Shown piece by piece: positions 24,901-33,203 of a stretch of 64,000 nucleotides of DNA. The translations under genes and the position numbers were made by a program. The notes under the pieces were generated by a model. The model had not been told where the DNA came from, made no database searches, and worked only from the letters and a program-made list of their open reading frames with translations. The first letter of the stretch is position 1. Every line of letters starts with the position of its first letter. The stretch covers positions 2,310,777-2,374,776 of the forward strand of contig CAWJNK010000001.1 of assembly GCA_963844205.1 (NCBI GenBank). The letters run 5' to 3'. The stretch comes from DASSUW01 sp963844205. GTDB lineage: Bacteria; Actinomycetota; Thermoleophilia; Solirubrobacterales; Solirubrobacteraceae.

Positions 24901-26430
24901 ATGACGGTCGAAGATCCGCTGCTGCTGCGGGTCGAGATCGCGCTCGCGCGGATCCTCGCGGCGGCCCAGAGCACGGACGAGACGTACGGCGCCGCACTCG
25001 CCGCGATCGGCGAGGCGCTGGGATGCGAGTTCGGATCCGTCTGGGAGGTCGACCCCGCCGCCGACGGTGGCCTCCGCTGCGTTCGGACGTGGGCGACGTC
25101 GAGCGCCGCCGCGGAGTTCGAGGCCGTCAGCGCGGAGCTGACGCTCGCGCCGGGCGAGGGCCTGCCGGGCCGCGTGTGGGAGACCGGCGCGCCGGCATGG
25201 ATCAACGACGCACCGACGGCCGGCAACTTCCCCCGCGCCGACGCCGCGCGCCGCGCGGGCCTTCGGGCCGCGTTCTCGGCTCCGCTGCGCAGCTCCGGGG
25301 CGGTGGTGGGCGCGATCGAGTTCTTCGCGCGGGAGCTGCGCGAGCCCGATGAGGCGCTGCTCGCGTCCCTGACCGTGCTCGGCAACCAGCTGGGCGAGTA
25401 CGTCGCGCGCCAGCGCGCCGAGCAGGAGCTGCGCAAGAGTGAGTCCCGCGTGCGCGCGATGCTGGAGTCGGCGCTCGACGCCGTCGTCACCATGGACCAC
25501 CGCGGGCACGTCATGGAGTGGAACCCCGCGGCCGAACGGATCTTCGGTTATGCGAAGTCCAAGGCCCTCGGGCGGGACATGGCGGCCTTGATCGTGCCGC
25601 CGAGCCTGCGCGACGAGCACCGGCGCGGGTTCGCGCGCTTCCTCGAGACCGGCGTCGGCACGATGCTCGACCGCCGGATCGAGATCACCGGCATGCGCGC
25701 GGACGGGAGCGAGTTCCCCGTCGAGCTGACGATCACGCGCATCGACACGTCGAGCGAGCCCGTGTTCACCGGCTACCTGCGCGACATCACCGACCGCCGG
25801 GAGGCCGAGGCCGAGCTGCGGTCGTCGCGGCAGCGGCTGGTCGAGGCCGGCGACCGCGAGCGGCGGCGGATCGAGCGCAACCTCCACGACGGGGCGCAGC
25901 AGCACCTGGTCGCGATCGCCTTGCTGCTGCGACGCGCGCGCGCCCGGCTCGGCAGCGGCGAGGCGGAGCCGGCCGAGCTGCTCGAGCTCGCGGAGCGCGA
26001 GTTCGACGCCGCGCTGGCCGAGCTGCGCGAGCTCGCCCAGGGCATCCATCCGGCCGTGCTCACCGAGCGTGGGCTGGACCCGGCGCTGCGTGCCGTCGCC
26101 GAGCGCTCGCCCGTGCCGGTGAGGGCTCTGGACGTCCCGGTCGAGCGGTTCGGCGAGGGGGTCGAGGCGTGCGTGTACTACACGATCGCCGAGGCGCTCA
26201 CGAACGTCGCCAAGCACGCGCATGCGACGGCCGCCACCGTGACCGTCGTGGCGGACGGCGGCGTGGTCGTCGTCGAGGTGTCGGACGACGGCGTCGGCGG
26301 CGCGGGACGAGCGTCCGGCTCCGGCCTGCGAGGGCTCACCGACCGGGTCGAGGCGCTCGGCGGGCAGTTGCGGCTGGAGAGCCCGCCCGCGGGCGGGACG
26401 CTCCTGCGCGCGGAGATCCCGATCGCGTGA
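24901..26430 (+). CDS. GAF-PAS sensor histidine kinase (HisKA_3 type)
   Basis: 509 residues, soluble. GAF domain about 10-170 (LAPGEGLPGRVWETGAPAWI). PAS domain about 182-300 (ALDAVVTMDHRGHVMEWNPAAERIFGY, split, and GYLRDITDRREAE). HisKA_3 dimerisation about 318-385 with phosphorylatable His 329 in ERNLHDGAQQHL, then HATPase_c (EALTNVAKHAHA, DDGVGGA, GSGLRGLTDRVEALGG). This is the NarL-type kinase class. No regulator gene adjoins it; the orphan regulator at 31131 is a candidate partner. TAGGCT at 24887-24892 lies eight bases before the ATG. The last 45 bases are duplicated at 28496-28540. Confidence 0.93.
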   Translation: MTVEDPLLLRVEIALARILAAAQSTDETYGAALAAIGEALGCEFGSVWEVDPAADGGLRCVRTWATSSAAAEFEAVSAELTLAPGEGLPGRVWETGAPAWINDAPTAGNFPRADAARRAGLRAAFSAPLRSSGAVVGAIEFFARELREPDEALLASLTVLGNQLGEYVARQRAEQELRKSESRVRAMLESALDAVVTMDHRGHVMEWNPAAERIFGYAKSKALGRDMAALIVPPSLRDEHRRGFARFLETGVGTMLDRRIEITGMRADGSEFPVELTITRIDTSSEPVFTGYLRDITDRREAEAELRSSRQRLVEAGDRERRRIERNLHDGAQQHLVAIALLLRRARARLGSGEAEPAELLELAEREFDAALAELRELAQGIHPAVLTERGLDPALRAVAERSPVPVRALDVPVERFGEGVEACVYYTIAEALTNVAKHAHATAATVTVVADGGVVVVEVSDDGVGGAGRASGSGLRGLTDRVEALGGQLRLESPPAGGTLLRAEIPIA

Positions 26431-26463
26431 GGCACCGGATCGCGGAGAGAGCGATCCGGTGCC
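26431..26463. terminator. Hairpin terminator after the sensor kinase
   Basis: GGCACCGGATCGC, seven-base loop, GCGATCCGGTGCC: a perfect 13 bp stem directly behind the kinase stop and ten bases from the converging Gly-rich gene stop. Likely bidirectional. Confidence 0.82.
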
Positions 26464-26472
26464 TGTCCGCGG

Positions 26473-28362
26473 TCAGTTGTTGACGATCTTCGCGCTGGAT
26501 CCGCTCGGCCCGGGGTTGGACACGTGGCCGCCGGCTCCGCCGAGCCCGCCACCGAGATTGAACAGTTCCGTGTTCTGGACGTTCAGCGCGCCACTCTTCG
26601 TGTAGATCGCGTGGCTGGGCCCACCGGCGCCGCCGCTTCCCGCGCCGCCCGAGCCGCCGGAGCCACCCTTGCCGCCGAGGCCGCCCCAACCGATCTCAAG
26701 GGTCTCGCAGAAGCCGCCCCAGCCGCGGTCGCCGCCGGCGCCGCCGGCGCCGCCGGCCCCGCCCTTGCCGCCGATCCCGCCGTTGCCGCCCTTGCCCGCG
26801 ACGACCTTGGAGTCGGTGAGCGTGAGGCCGGGGGAGTCGACCGCGACGACGCCGAACGAGCCGCCCGCACTCCAGCCGCCGACGCCGCCGAAGCCGCCGG
26901 CGCCACCGCCGCCACCGCCGCCGCCACCCGCGCCGCCGCCGTCGTAGACGAAGGGGCCGACCTGGGCGCCGCCGCCACCGCCGCCGCCTCCGCCCTTTCC
27001 GGGACCGCCGTTCTGGCCGATCTGTGCCCACGCCGGGGAGAAGACGCCGGTGCTGTCGACCGAGCCGAGTCCGGGCGCAGACGCATGGATGCCGTTCGTG
27101 CCCGCTGCTCCGGCGCCGCCGTCGTCTCCACCATCCCCCGTGCTCCCCGCCGCGCCACCGGCGCCACCGAAGCCGCCGTTCACGAGGCCGGCAATGCCGG
27201 CGGCTCCGGCGCCGGTGCTGCCACCGTCGCCGCCCTTGCCTCCGTAGTTGCCCGCCGGGGAGCCGCCGCCCGAGCCGCCCGAGCCGCCGATCGGGGTGTC
27301 GCACTGTCCGTCGACGCCGATCGCGCCGGCGGCTCCGGGGAATCCGTTCTGACCGTCCTTGCCGTTGAAGCCGTTCGCGCCGTTCGCGGGCTCGACGATG
27401 ACGCTTTCGAGCCGCAGGCCCGGGCTGTGCCGTGCATGGACGCCATATGCGGTGCCGCCGTTCGCCGCCGGAGTCGGCGTCTTGACGCGCAGCAGCTGCA
27501 GGGTCGTTCCGGCGACCGCGTCCACGGCCTTCACGCCGTAGCTGCCGGTTGCCTCGTTGCCACCCTCGACGACCGTCGTCGCGGCCTTCGTGCGCTTCCA
27601 CGTCGCGGGGTCGTAGCCGCCGTAGACGGAGACGCCGGGAGCGACCTTGAGCGTGCCGGGGTAGCTGCCGGTCGCCACGAGCACGGTCTTGCGGCCGGTC
27701 TGCACGGCGAGCGCGATGCCGTCGGCAAGCGTCTTGCGCGGCTTCTGCCGAGTGCCGAGCGCGCCGTCGGCGCCGGTCTGCGCCGAGACGAAGACGGCGT
27801 CCGCGGCGACGCCGTCGACGCCGTCGCAGTTGGAGTCCACGAACGCCATGTCGGGGCGGTCCTCGGCGGGGCATCCCTGCGCGGGCGCCGGGCTCGGCGG
27901 CGCGGGCGGAGTGGTCGTGGTTGTCGTCGTGCCCGCGGGCACGGTGATCGTCTGCCGCGTCGCGCGGCAGTTGTTGCGCTCCCGCGCCTCGCGGATGCGC
28001 TTCGGACCGTCCGCGCACACGAGCAGCCGCCATGTGCCCGGTGCAGTCGCCGGGATCGTCACGCCGAGCCGGACGCCAGTGCGGCGGCCGGCGGCGAGGC
28101 GACGGGTCGCGGTCCTGGCGACGCGGACGTCGTCCTTGCTGCGGCGAGCATCACGCGACAGCAGCACGAACGTCTTCGAGCGGTTCGCCGACGCGCGGCC
28201 CGCGTTGGCCACCTTGACCCGCAGCTTGACCGGGCTGGTGGCGGCGACGGGCGCCGTAGGTTCGGACACGGACGCGATGCGCAGATCGGGACGCGCCGCC
28301 TGCGCGGCCGGCACGATCGCCAGCGTCAGCACAACGGCGATGGGGAGCGAGGGGAGTTTCAT
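26473..28362 (-). CDS. Secreted CARDB-like, DUF1565-like protein with long Gly-rich domain (copy A)
   Basis: 629 residues. Signal peptide 1-22 (ends AAQA). Residues about 24-140 are a CARDB-like beta domain (PDLRIASVSEPTAPV, LRVKVANAGRAS, RERNNCR). After a Thr/Pro linker comes a DUF1565/pectin-lyase-like region (NCDGVDGV, GTRQKPRKTLADGIALA, VSVYGGYDPATWKRT). The C-terminal 280 residues are mostly Gly/Ala repeats (GGxGG, GGAGGAGG) resembling PE_PGRS or collagen-like composition. It is probably a surface or matrix protein. It is a close paralogue of the gene at 28586-30487. Confidence 0.82.
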   Translation of the reverse strand: MKLPSLPIAVVLTLAIVPAAQAARPDLRIASVSEPTAPVAATSPVKLRVKVANAGRASANRSKTFVLLSRDARRSKDDVRVARTATRRLAAGRRTGVRLGVTIPATAPGTWRLLVCADGPKRIREARERNNCRATRQTITVPAGTTTTTTTPPAPPSPAPAQGCPAEDRPDMAFVDSNCDGVDGVAADAVFVSAQTGADGALGTRQKPRKTLADGIALAVQTGRKTVLVATGSYPGTLKVAPGVSVYGGYDPATWKRTKAATTVVEGGNEATGSYGVKAVDAVAGTTLQLLRVKTPTPAANGGTAYGVHARHSPGLRLESVIVEPANGANGFNGKDGQNGFPGAAGAIGVDGQCDTPIGGSGGSGGGSPAGNYGGKGGDGGSTGAGAAGIAGLVNGGFGGAGGAAGSTGDGGDDGGAGAAGTNGIHASAPGLGSVDSTGVFSPAWAQIGQNGGPGKGGGGGGGGGAQVGPFVYDGGGAGGGGGGGGGAGGFGGVGGWSAGGSFGVVAVDSPGLTLTDSKVVAGKGGNGGIGGKGGAGGAGGAGGDRGWGGFCETLEIGWGGLGGKGGSGGSGGAGSGGAGGPSHAIYTKSGALNVQNTELFNLGGGLGGAGGHVSNPGPSGSSAKIVNN

Positions 28363-28495
28363 GGGGCGGAGCCTGCACCGCGCGACGCCGCCTGGGGAGG
28401 CCTGGCGCCGCCAACGTCACGGCGGCGCAGCGCCGAACGCGGTCGAGACAGCGACACCACGGTTGGCGGTCGTCCGCCACGTCTCCCGTGCACGG

Positions 28496-28543
28496 CCGCC
28501 GGCGGGCGGGACGCTGCTGCGCGCCGAGATCCCGATCGCGTAA
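28496..28543 (+). pseudogene. Orphan 3' fragment of the sensor kinase gene
   Basis: Encodes PPAGGTLLRAEIPIA and a TAA stop, matching the last 15 residues of the kinase ending at 26430 (TGA there). No kinase sequence precedes it; instead the upstream DNA matches that before the second Gly-rich gene. It is a scar of the tandem duplication. Confidence 0.8.
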
Positions 28544-28549
28544 GGGGCG

Positions 28550-28578
28550 GGGCCTCGCATCCGTGGGATGCGAGGCCC
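28550..28578. terminator. Hairpin terminator of the second Gly-rich gene
   Basis: GGGCCTCGCATCC, loop GTG, GGATGCGAGGCCC: a perfect 13 bp stem just past the stop at 28586 (minus strand). It sits where the 26431 hairpin sits relative to copy A, though the stem sequence differs. Confidence 0.78.
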
Positions 28579-28585
28579 TCCGCCG

Positions 28586-30487
28586 TCAGGCGTACCAGGT
28601 CGGCGTGCCGGGGGCCTTCGGGCCGCTGTTGGCGCCGTTGCCGCCCGTGCCGCCCGCGCCACCGGCCGTGAACCAGAGGCTCGTCTGCTGCAGCGTGACC
28701 GTGCCGCCCTTCGTGTACAGGCCCACGCTCGGGCCGCCGGCGCCGCCGCTGCCCGCGCCGCCGCTGCCGCCGAAGCCACCGTCGCCGCCGGTGCCGCCCC
28801 AGCCGACCTCGTCGAAGTAGCAGTCGTCGCTACCGCCCGAGTTGCCCTTGCCGCCTAGTGCCCCGTTGCCGCCCTTCGCTCCGGCGCCCCCGGCGCCGCC
28901 CGTGCCACCGGTCAGAGAGGAGCCGGTGATCGCGAGGCCGGCGGAGTTGATGGCCACGACGCCGATCGAAGCGCCGCCGCCCGCGCCGCCGCCACCGCCG
29001 AGGCCTCCGCCACCGCCGCCCCCTCCGCCGCCGCCGCCCGCGCCGCCGCCGTCGAGGACGTACGGGCCGACCTGCGCGCCGCCGCCACCGCCGCCGCCTC
29101 CGCCGGTGCCCGAGCTGCCGTTCCAGCCGTTCTTCGGGTTCGGAGGCTGGAAGATCCCGCTGGCGTCGACCGAGCCGAGCGACGGCGACGACGCGTCGGG
29201 CCCGTCCCCACCGTGCGATCCGTCGGCGCCGTCCTTGCCGTCGTCCCCCGTGGTTCCCGCCGCGCCACCGGCCCCGCCGGCGCCCCCCAGCACGAGGCCG
29301 GCGGCCCCGGCGAAGCCGGATCCCGTGGCTCCGCCGTTGCCGCCTTTGCCGCCGTAGTAGCCGCTGGGCGAGCCGCCGCCCGCGCCGCCGGCGCCGGCGA
29401 TCGGGTCGTCGCACTTGCCCGAGCCGCCGTTTGCGCCGCCCTGCCCGGGGAGGCCGGTCCCGCCGATCTGGCCGTCCTTCCCGTCACGGCCGTTCCCGGC
29501 CGCGACGTTGAGGTTGTCGAGCCGCAGGCTCGGGCTGTGCACAGCATGGACGCCATAGGCGCTGCCGCTGGTCGCCGCCGGGGTCGGCGACTTGACGGTC
29601 AGGAGCTGCAGCGTGGTCGCGGTGATCACGTCCACGGCCTTGACGCCGAAGCTGCTGCCGGTCGCGTCGTAGCCGCCGTTGATGATGGTGGCAGCGGCCT
29701 TCGTGCGCTTCCACGTCGCGGGGTCGTAGCCGCCGTAGACGGAGACCTTCGGCGCGACCTTGAGCATTCCCGGATAGACGCCGATCGCCGCGAGGACGGA
29801 CGAGCGGCCGGTCTTCCCCGCGAGAGCGACCGCGTCGCTCAGCAGCCGCAGCGGCTTCTGCCGGGTGCCGGCCGCGCCGTCGGCGCCGGTCTGCGCCGAG
29901 ACGAAGACGGCGTCCGCGGCGACGCCGTCGACGCCGTCGCAGTTGGAGTCCACAAACGCCATGTCGGGAAGATCGGCGGCCGGGCATCCCGGTGCGGGAG
30001 CCGGCGCGGGCGCCGGGATCGGCGGCGCGGGCGGGGTGGTCGTGGTGGTGGTGCCCGCGGGCACCGTGATCGCCTGCCGCATGACGCGGCAGTTGTTGCG
30101 CTCCCGCGTCTCGCGGATTCGCTTCGGGCCGTCCGCGCACACCAGCATCCGCCACGTGCCCGGAGCAACGGTCGCCGGGATCGTCACGCCGAGCCGGACG
30201 CTCGTGCGGCGGCCGGCGGCGAGGCGGCGCGTCGCGGTCCTGGCGACCCGCACGTCGTCCTTGCTGCGGCGAGCGTCGCGCGAGAGCAGCACGAAGGTCT
30301 TCGAGCGCCTTGCCGACGCGCGGCCGGCGTTGGCCACCTTGACCCGGAGCTTGACCGGGGTGGTGGCGGCGACGGGCGCCGTGGGTTCGGACACGGACGC
30401 GATGCGCAGATCGGGACGCGCCGCCTGCGCGGCCGGCACGATCGCCAGCGTCAGCATCGCGGCGAGGGGGAGCGAGAGGAGTTTCAT
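28586..30487 (-). CDS. Secreted CARDB-like, DUF1565-like protein with long Gly-rich domain (copy B)
   Basis: 633 residues from ATG 30487; the open frame continues upstream but the signal peptide (MKLLSLPLAAMLTLAIVPA) fixes the start. Domain order is the same as copy A: CARDB-like domain, Thr/Pro linker (with a longer PAPAPAPAP run), DUF1565-like region (SVYGGYDPATWKRTKAA), then a Gly-rich repeat domain ending GTPTWYA. The N-terminal 250 residues are nearly identical to copy A and the Gly-rich half has diverged more. Both genes lie head to tail with duplicated upstream DNA, so they may be expressed alike. Confidence 0.82.
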   Translation of the reverse strand: MKLLSLPLAAMLTLAIVPAAQAARPDLRIASVSEPTAPVAATTPVKLRVKVANAGRASARRSKTFVLLSRDARRSKDDVRVARTATRRLAAGRRTSVRLGVTIPATVAPGTWRMLVCADGPKRIRETRERNNCRVMRQAITVPAGTTTTTTPPAPPIPAPAPAPAPGCPAADLPDMAFVDSNCDGVDGVAADAVFVSAQTGADGAAGTRQKPLRLLSDAVALAGKTGRSSVLAAIGVYPGMLKVAPKVSVYGGYDPATWKRTKAAATIINGGYDATGSSFGVKAVDVITATTLQLLTVKSPTPAATSGSAYGVHAVHSPSLRLDNLNVAAGNGRDGKDGQIGGTGLPGQGGANGGSGKCDDPIAGAGGAGGGSPSGYYGGKGGNGGATGSGFAGAAGLVLGGAGGAGGAAGTTGDDGKDGADGSHGGDGPDASSPSLGSVDASGIFQPPNPKNGWNGSSGTGGGGGGGGGAQVGPYVLDGGGAGGGGGGGGGGGGLGGGGGAGGGASIGVVAINSAGLAITGSSLTGGTGGAGGAGAKGGNGALGGKGNSGGSDDCYFDEVGWGGTGGDGGFGGSGGAGSGGAGGPSVGLYTKGGTVTLQQTSLWFTAGGAGGTGGNGANSGPKAPGTPTWYA

Positions 30488-30663
30488 AGTGGCGGAGCCT
30501 GCCCCGCGCGGCGCCGCGCTGGGGAGGCCCGGCGCCGCCAACGTCGCGGCGGCGCAGCGCCGAACGCGGTCGAGCCAGCCGCACCACGGTTGGCGGTCGC
30601 CCGCCACGTCTCTGGCGGGCGGAGACCTTCCCCTGCACGGCCTCCGGCGGGAGGCTCCTCGGC

Positions 30664-31086
30664 ATGCAACTCGACCTGGAAGCCCTCGAAACGAGCTTCG
30701 ACCTGATCGCCCCCCGCGGCGACGAGCTGATGGACCGCTTCTACGCGAACCTGTTCGCCGCCGCGCCCTCCGTCCGGCCGCTGTTCGCCGGCACCGACAT
30801 GCGCCGGCAGAAGGCGATGCTGCTGTCCGCGCTGGTGCTGCTCCGCAAGTCGCTGCGCGACCTCGACCGGATCGCCCCGACGCTGCGCTCGCTCGGCGAG
30901 CGGCACGTCGCGTACGGGGCGCAGCCGGAGCACTACCCGATCGTCGGCGGCGCGCTGATCGCCTCGATGGCCGAGGTGGCCGGGGAAGCCTGGCGCCCTG
31001 AGCACGAGCACGCGTGGAGCGCCGCGTTCGACGTGGTGACCGCGGAGATGCTCTCCGGCGCCACCGGCCTCCAGCTCGCGGCGTGA
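30664..31086 (+). CDS. Single-domain globin (flavohaemoglobin-type haem domain)
   Basis: 140 residues. The globin fold is recognisable: SFDLIAPRGDELMDRFYANLF (helices A-B with the usual Phe/Tyr), PLFAGTDMRRQKAML, and LGERHVAYGAQPEHYPIVGGALIASM, with proximal His 81 in LGERH and the Y/H pair of bacterial haemoglobins. There is no reductase domain. Likely roles are oxygen or nitric oxide binding. A GGGAGG ribosome site precedes the ATG. The stop overlaps a GTG that could start the regulator downstream. Confidence 0.88.
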   Translation: MQLDLEALETSFDLIAPRGDELMDRFYANLFAAAPSVRPLFAGTDMRRQKAMLLSALVLLRKSLRDLDRIAPTLRSLGERHVAYGAQPEHYPIVGGALIASMAEVAGEAWRPEHEHAWSAAFDVVTAEMLSGATGLQLAA

Positions 31087-31130
31087 CGGCGCTCCTCGAC
31101 AGCCGCGACCTGCTGCGAGAGGATCGGGTG

Positions 31131-31811
31131 GTGTCGGCCGACTCCACAGCTCGCGCCGTACGCAGGCTCCGGGTCGTCGTGGCCGAGGACACCGCGCTGC
31201 TGCGCGAGGGCATCGTGTCGCTCCTGCGCGACGTCGGCCACGAGGTGGTCGGCGAGGCACGGAACGGCGACGAGCTGCTGATGAAGGTCCGCTCCTACTC
31301 GCCCGACGTCGCGATCATCGACATGCGGATGCCGCCGACGCACACCAACGAGGGCCTGCATGCCGCACGGGAGATCCGCGCGAAGCACCCCGACGTGGGC
31401 ATCCTCGTGCTCTCCTCCTACCTCGAGCCCTCGTACGCGGCGGAGCTCGTCGCCGACGACGCGTCGGGCGTCGGCTACCTGCTCAAGGACCGCGTCTACG
31501 ACTTCGACGAGTTCAACTCGGCCCTCGACCGCGTGGCGTCGGGCGGCACCGCGTTCGATCCCAAGGTCGTCTCCGCGATGGTCGGTCGCAGCGGTCACCA
31601 GGACGTGCTGGCGAGCCTGTCCGACCGCGAGCGGGAGGTGCTCTCGCTGATGGCCGAGGGACGCTCGAACCAGTCGATCGCGGCGTCGATGTACCTCAGC
31701 CCGCGGGCGGTCGAGCGCACCGTGACCAGCATCTTCGGCAAGCTCGACCTGCCCGACAGCTCCGAGCATCACCGGCGGGTGCTGGCCGTCGTCGCGTTCC
31801 TGCAGGCCTAG
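31131..31811 (+). CDS. NarL/LuxR-type response regulator
   Basis: 226 residues from GTG 31131 (GTG 31128 or 31083, the latter overlapping the globin stop, are alternatives). Receiver domain about 12-135 with acidic pair ED in VVVAEDTALLREG, phospho-acceptor Asp in PDVAIIDMRMPP, Ser in VLVLSSY and Lys in GYLLKDRV. LuxR HTH about 155-215 (LSDREREVLSLMAEGRSNQSIAAS, split, and LSPRAVERTVTSIFGKL). No kinase adjoins it; the HisKA_3 kinases at 24901 and 35102 are possible partners. Placement after the globin suggests redox or oxygen control, as inference. Confidence 0.9.
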   Translation: MSADSTARAVRRLRVVVAEDTALLREGIVSLLRDVGHEVVGEARNGDELLMKVRSYSPDVAIIDMRMPPTHTNEGLHAAREIRAKHPDVGILVLSSYLEPSYAAELVADDASGVGYLLKDRVYDFDEFNSALDRVASGGTAFDPKVVSAMVGRSGHQDVLASLSDREREVLSLMAEGRSNQSIAASMYLSPRAVERTVTSIFGKLDLPDSSEHHRRVLAVVAFLQA

Positions 31812-31838
31812 ACGACCGCGAGGGCGTAGGCTCTCGGC

Positions 31839-33203
31839 GTGACGAAGAGCCTGTGGGCCGCGATCGTGGCACTGCTGATGCTGGCCCCCGCGGCGGGCGC
31901 GAAGGAGCGCGTGCTCACGCTGTACTCGCCCCGGATCGACTCGCTGCCGTACGTGCACGACACACATGAGCTCACGCTGCGGGCCAACGGCCGCGAGGCG
32001 CCCGCGAAGCCCGGCTACATCCTGGGCTACAAGGAGACCGCGCTCGTCGACTCCAAGCGCCCGAACGCCAAGCCGCTCCCCGTGAGCAAGATGATGGTCC
32101 ACCACTTCGTCTACTACGCGCCCGGCCGGGTGGACGACGACGTGGCGGGCGGATGCTGGCGCGGGCTGGGCTTCATCGGCGGGCGCGGCGAGGAGCACCC
32201 GCTCGGCCGCACGATCAGGGAGATCCCCAAGGCGCTGCGGGATCGCTACGGGATCCGCAACCGCCGGGCCGACGGCACGGCGCCCGACTGGCACCTGACC
32301 GCGATGGTCATGAACCACTACAAGCGGCCCAAGAGCTTCTACGTGCGCACGCGTGTGTACTACACGACCGAGAAGCGCGAGGCGGCCAAACCGGTCGTGT
32401 TCGGCAACTGCAGCACGCTGCTGAACGGCATGGCCTACGACGTCCCCGGCGGCGGTCCGCCTGGCTCGACATACGTCGACGAGAGCACCTGGACGGCGCC
32501 GTTCAGCGGCCGCCTGCTCGTCGCGTACTCGCACCAGCACGGCGGCGGCAAGTACCACGTGCTCGAGAGCCAGACGTGCGGGCGGCAGCTCCTGAAGGCG
32601 CCGGTCTACCACGGCCGGCCGAACCACATCTACAACACGATCCGCCCGATCCTCCACGAGCCCGGACCGATCGGGAGCGGCAGCTACGCGACGGTGCGCG
32701 GCATCCCGATCGCCGAGGGCGAGGTCATCCGCCGCGCCGCGGTGCACGACAACCACAACCTCCACGTCGCGGCGATGGGCTTCTGGGCCGCGCTGCTCGT
32801 CCCGGACGCGTCAGTTGAGCGCTGCGGGCCGCTTCCCGACGACATCGTCGAGCTCAACCGGCCGAAGCGCTTCGATCGCACGCCGAACTACGGCCTCGTG
32901 GTGCCCCAGCTCGCACGGCCCACCGGCGCCTTCCGCACGTTCACCGGCGGTTCGCTCGACGTCGACGACGGCTACTTCGCGACCGGGAAGGTCACCGCGA
33001 ACGTGGGCGAGACGGTGACGTGGCGCTTCGTCGGCGCGGCCCCGCACACCGTGACCGTCGCCAACGGGCCGCGCGGCTTCTCGTCGCTGTACTGGGGCCG
33101 CACCAGCGGCAGCTACAGCTTCACGCCGCAGGTGCCGGGCAAGTATCGGCTCACGTGCCTCGTCCACCCGACGACGATGGCGCAGACGCTCGTCGTGCGG
33201 TAG
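31839..33203 (+). CDS. Secreted PHM-like copper type II monooxygenase with C-terminal cupredoxin
   Basis: 454 residues. Signal peptide 1-21. Residues about 24-330 show the copper ligand spacing of peptidylglycine monooxygenase (PHM): a His pair in MMVHHFVYY (88-89), a third His in AMVMNHYKR (160), HxH in SHQHGGGKYH (232, 234) and a Met after HNLHVAAMG (313). Residues about 355-454 are a cupredoxin with His (APHTVTV) and Cys-x2-His...Met in LTCLVHPTTMAQTL. Monooxygenase activity is inferred from ligand order only; substrate unknown. TAGGCT at 31827-31832 ends six bases before the GTG start, indicating a leaderless mRNA. Confidence 0.72.
   Translation: MTKSLWAAIVALLMLAPAAGAKERVLTLYSPRIDSLPYVHDTHELTLRANGREAPAKPGYILGYKETALVDSKRPNAKPLPVSKMMVHHFVYYAPGRVDDDVAGGCWRGLGFIGGRGEEHPLGRTIREIPKALRDRYGIRNRRADGTAPDWHLTAMVMNHYKRPKSFYVRTRVYYTTEKREAAKPVVFGNCSTLLNGMAYDVPGGGPPGSTYVDESTWTAPFSGRLLVAYSHQHGGGKYHVLESQTCGRQLLKAPVYHGRPNHIYNTIRPILHEPGPIGSGSYATVRGIPIAEGEVIRRAAVHDNHNLHVAAMGFWAALLVPDASVERCGPLPDDIVELNRPKRFDRTPNYGLVVPQLARPTGAFRTFTGGSLDVDDGYFATGKVTANVGETVTWRFVGAAPHTVTVANGPRGFSSLYWGRTSGSYSFTPQVPGKYRLTCLVHPTTMAQTLVVR

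Larger units (their letters stand above)
26391..30655. repeat. Tandem duplication of a Gly-rich gene block
   Basis: Two copies, about 26391-28510 and 28511-30655, each hold a Gly-rich secreted protein gene plus about 140 bases of matching upstream DNA. The second copy starts with a remnant of the kinase 3' end, PPAGGTLLRAEIPIA, then a stop. The breakpoints fall in short CCGGCGGG-like microhomology that encodes PPAGG in the kinase and recurs before the globin gene. Boundaries are approximate. Confidence 0.75.

Noticed and set aside
26473..27300. CRISPR or other regular DNA repeat array in the Gly-rich coding regions
   Set aside because: The repeats are short degenerate GGN/GCN codon runs within an open frame, without constant repeat units or spacers. 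No CRISPR array was seen anywhere in the window.
26473..30487. PE_PGRS proteins of mycobacteria
   Set aside because: Glycine-rich composition is similar, but there is no PE domain; the N-terminus is a signal peptide plus a CARDB-like domain.
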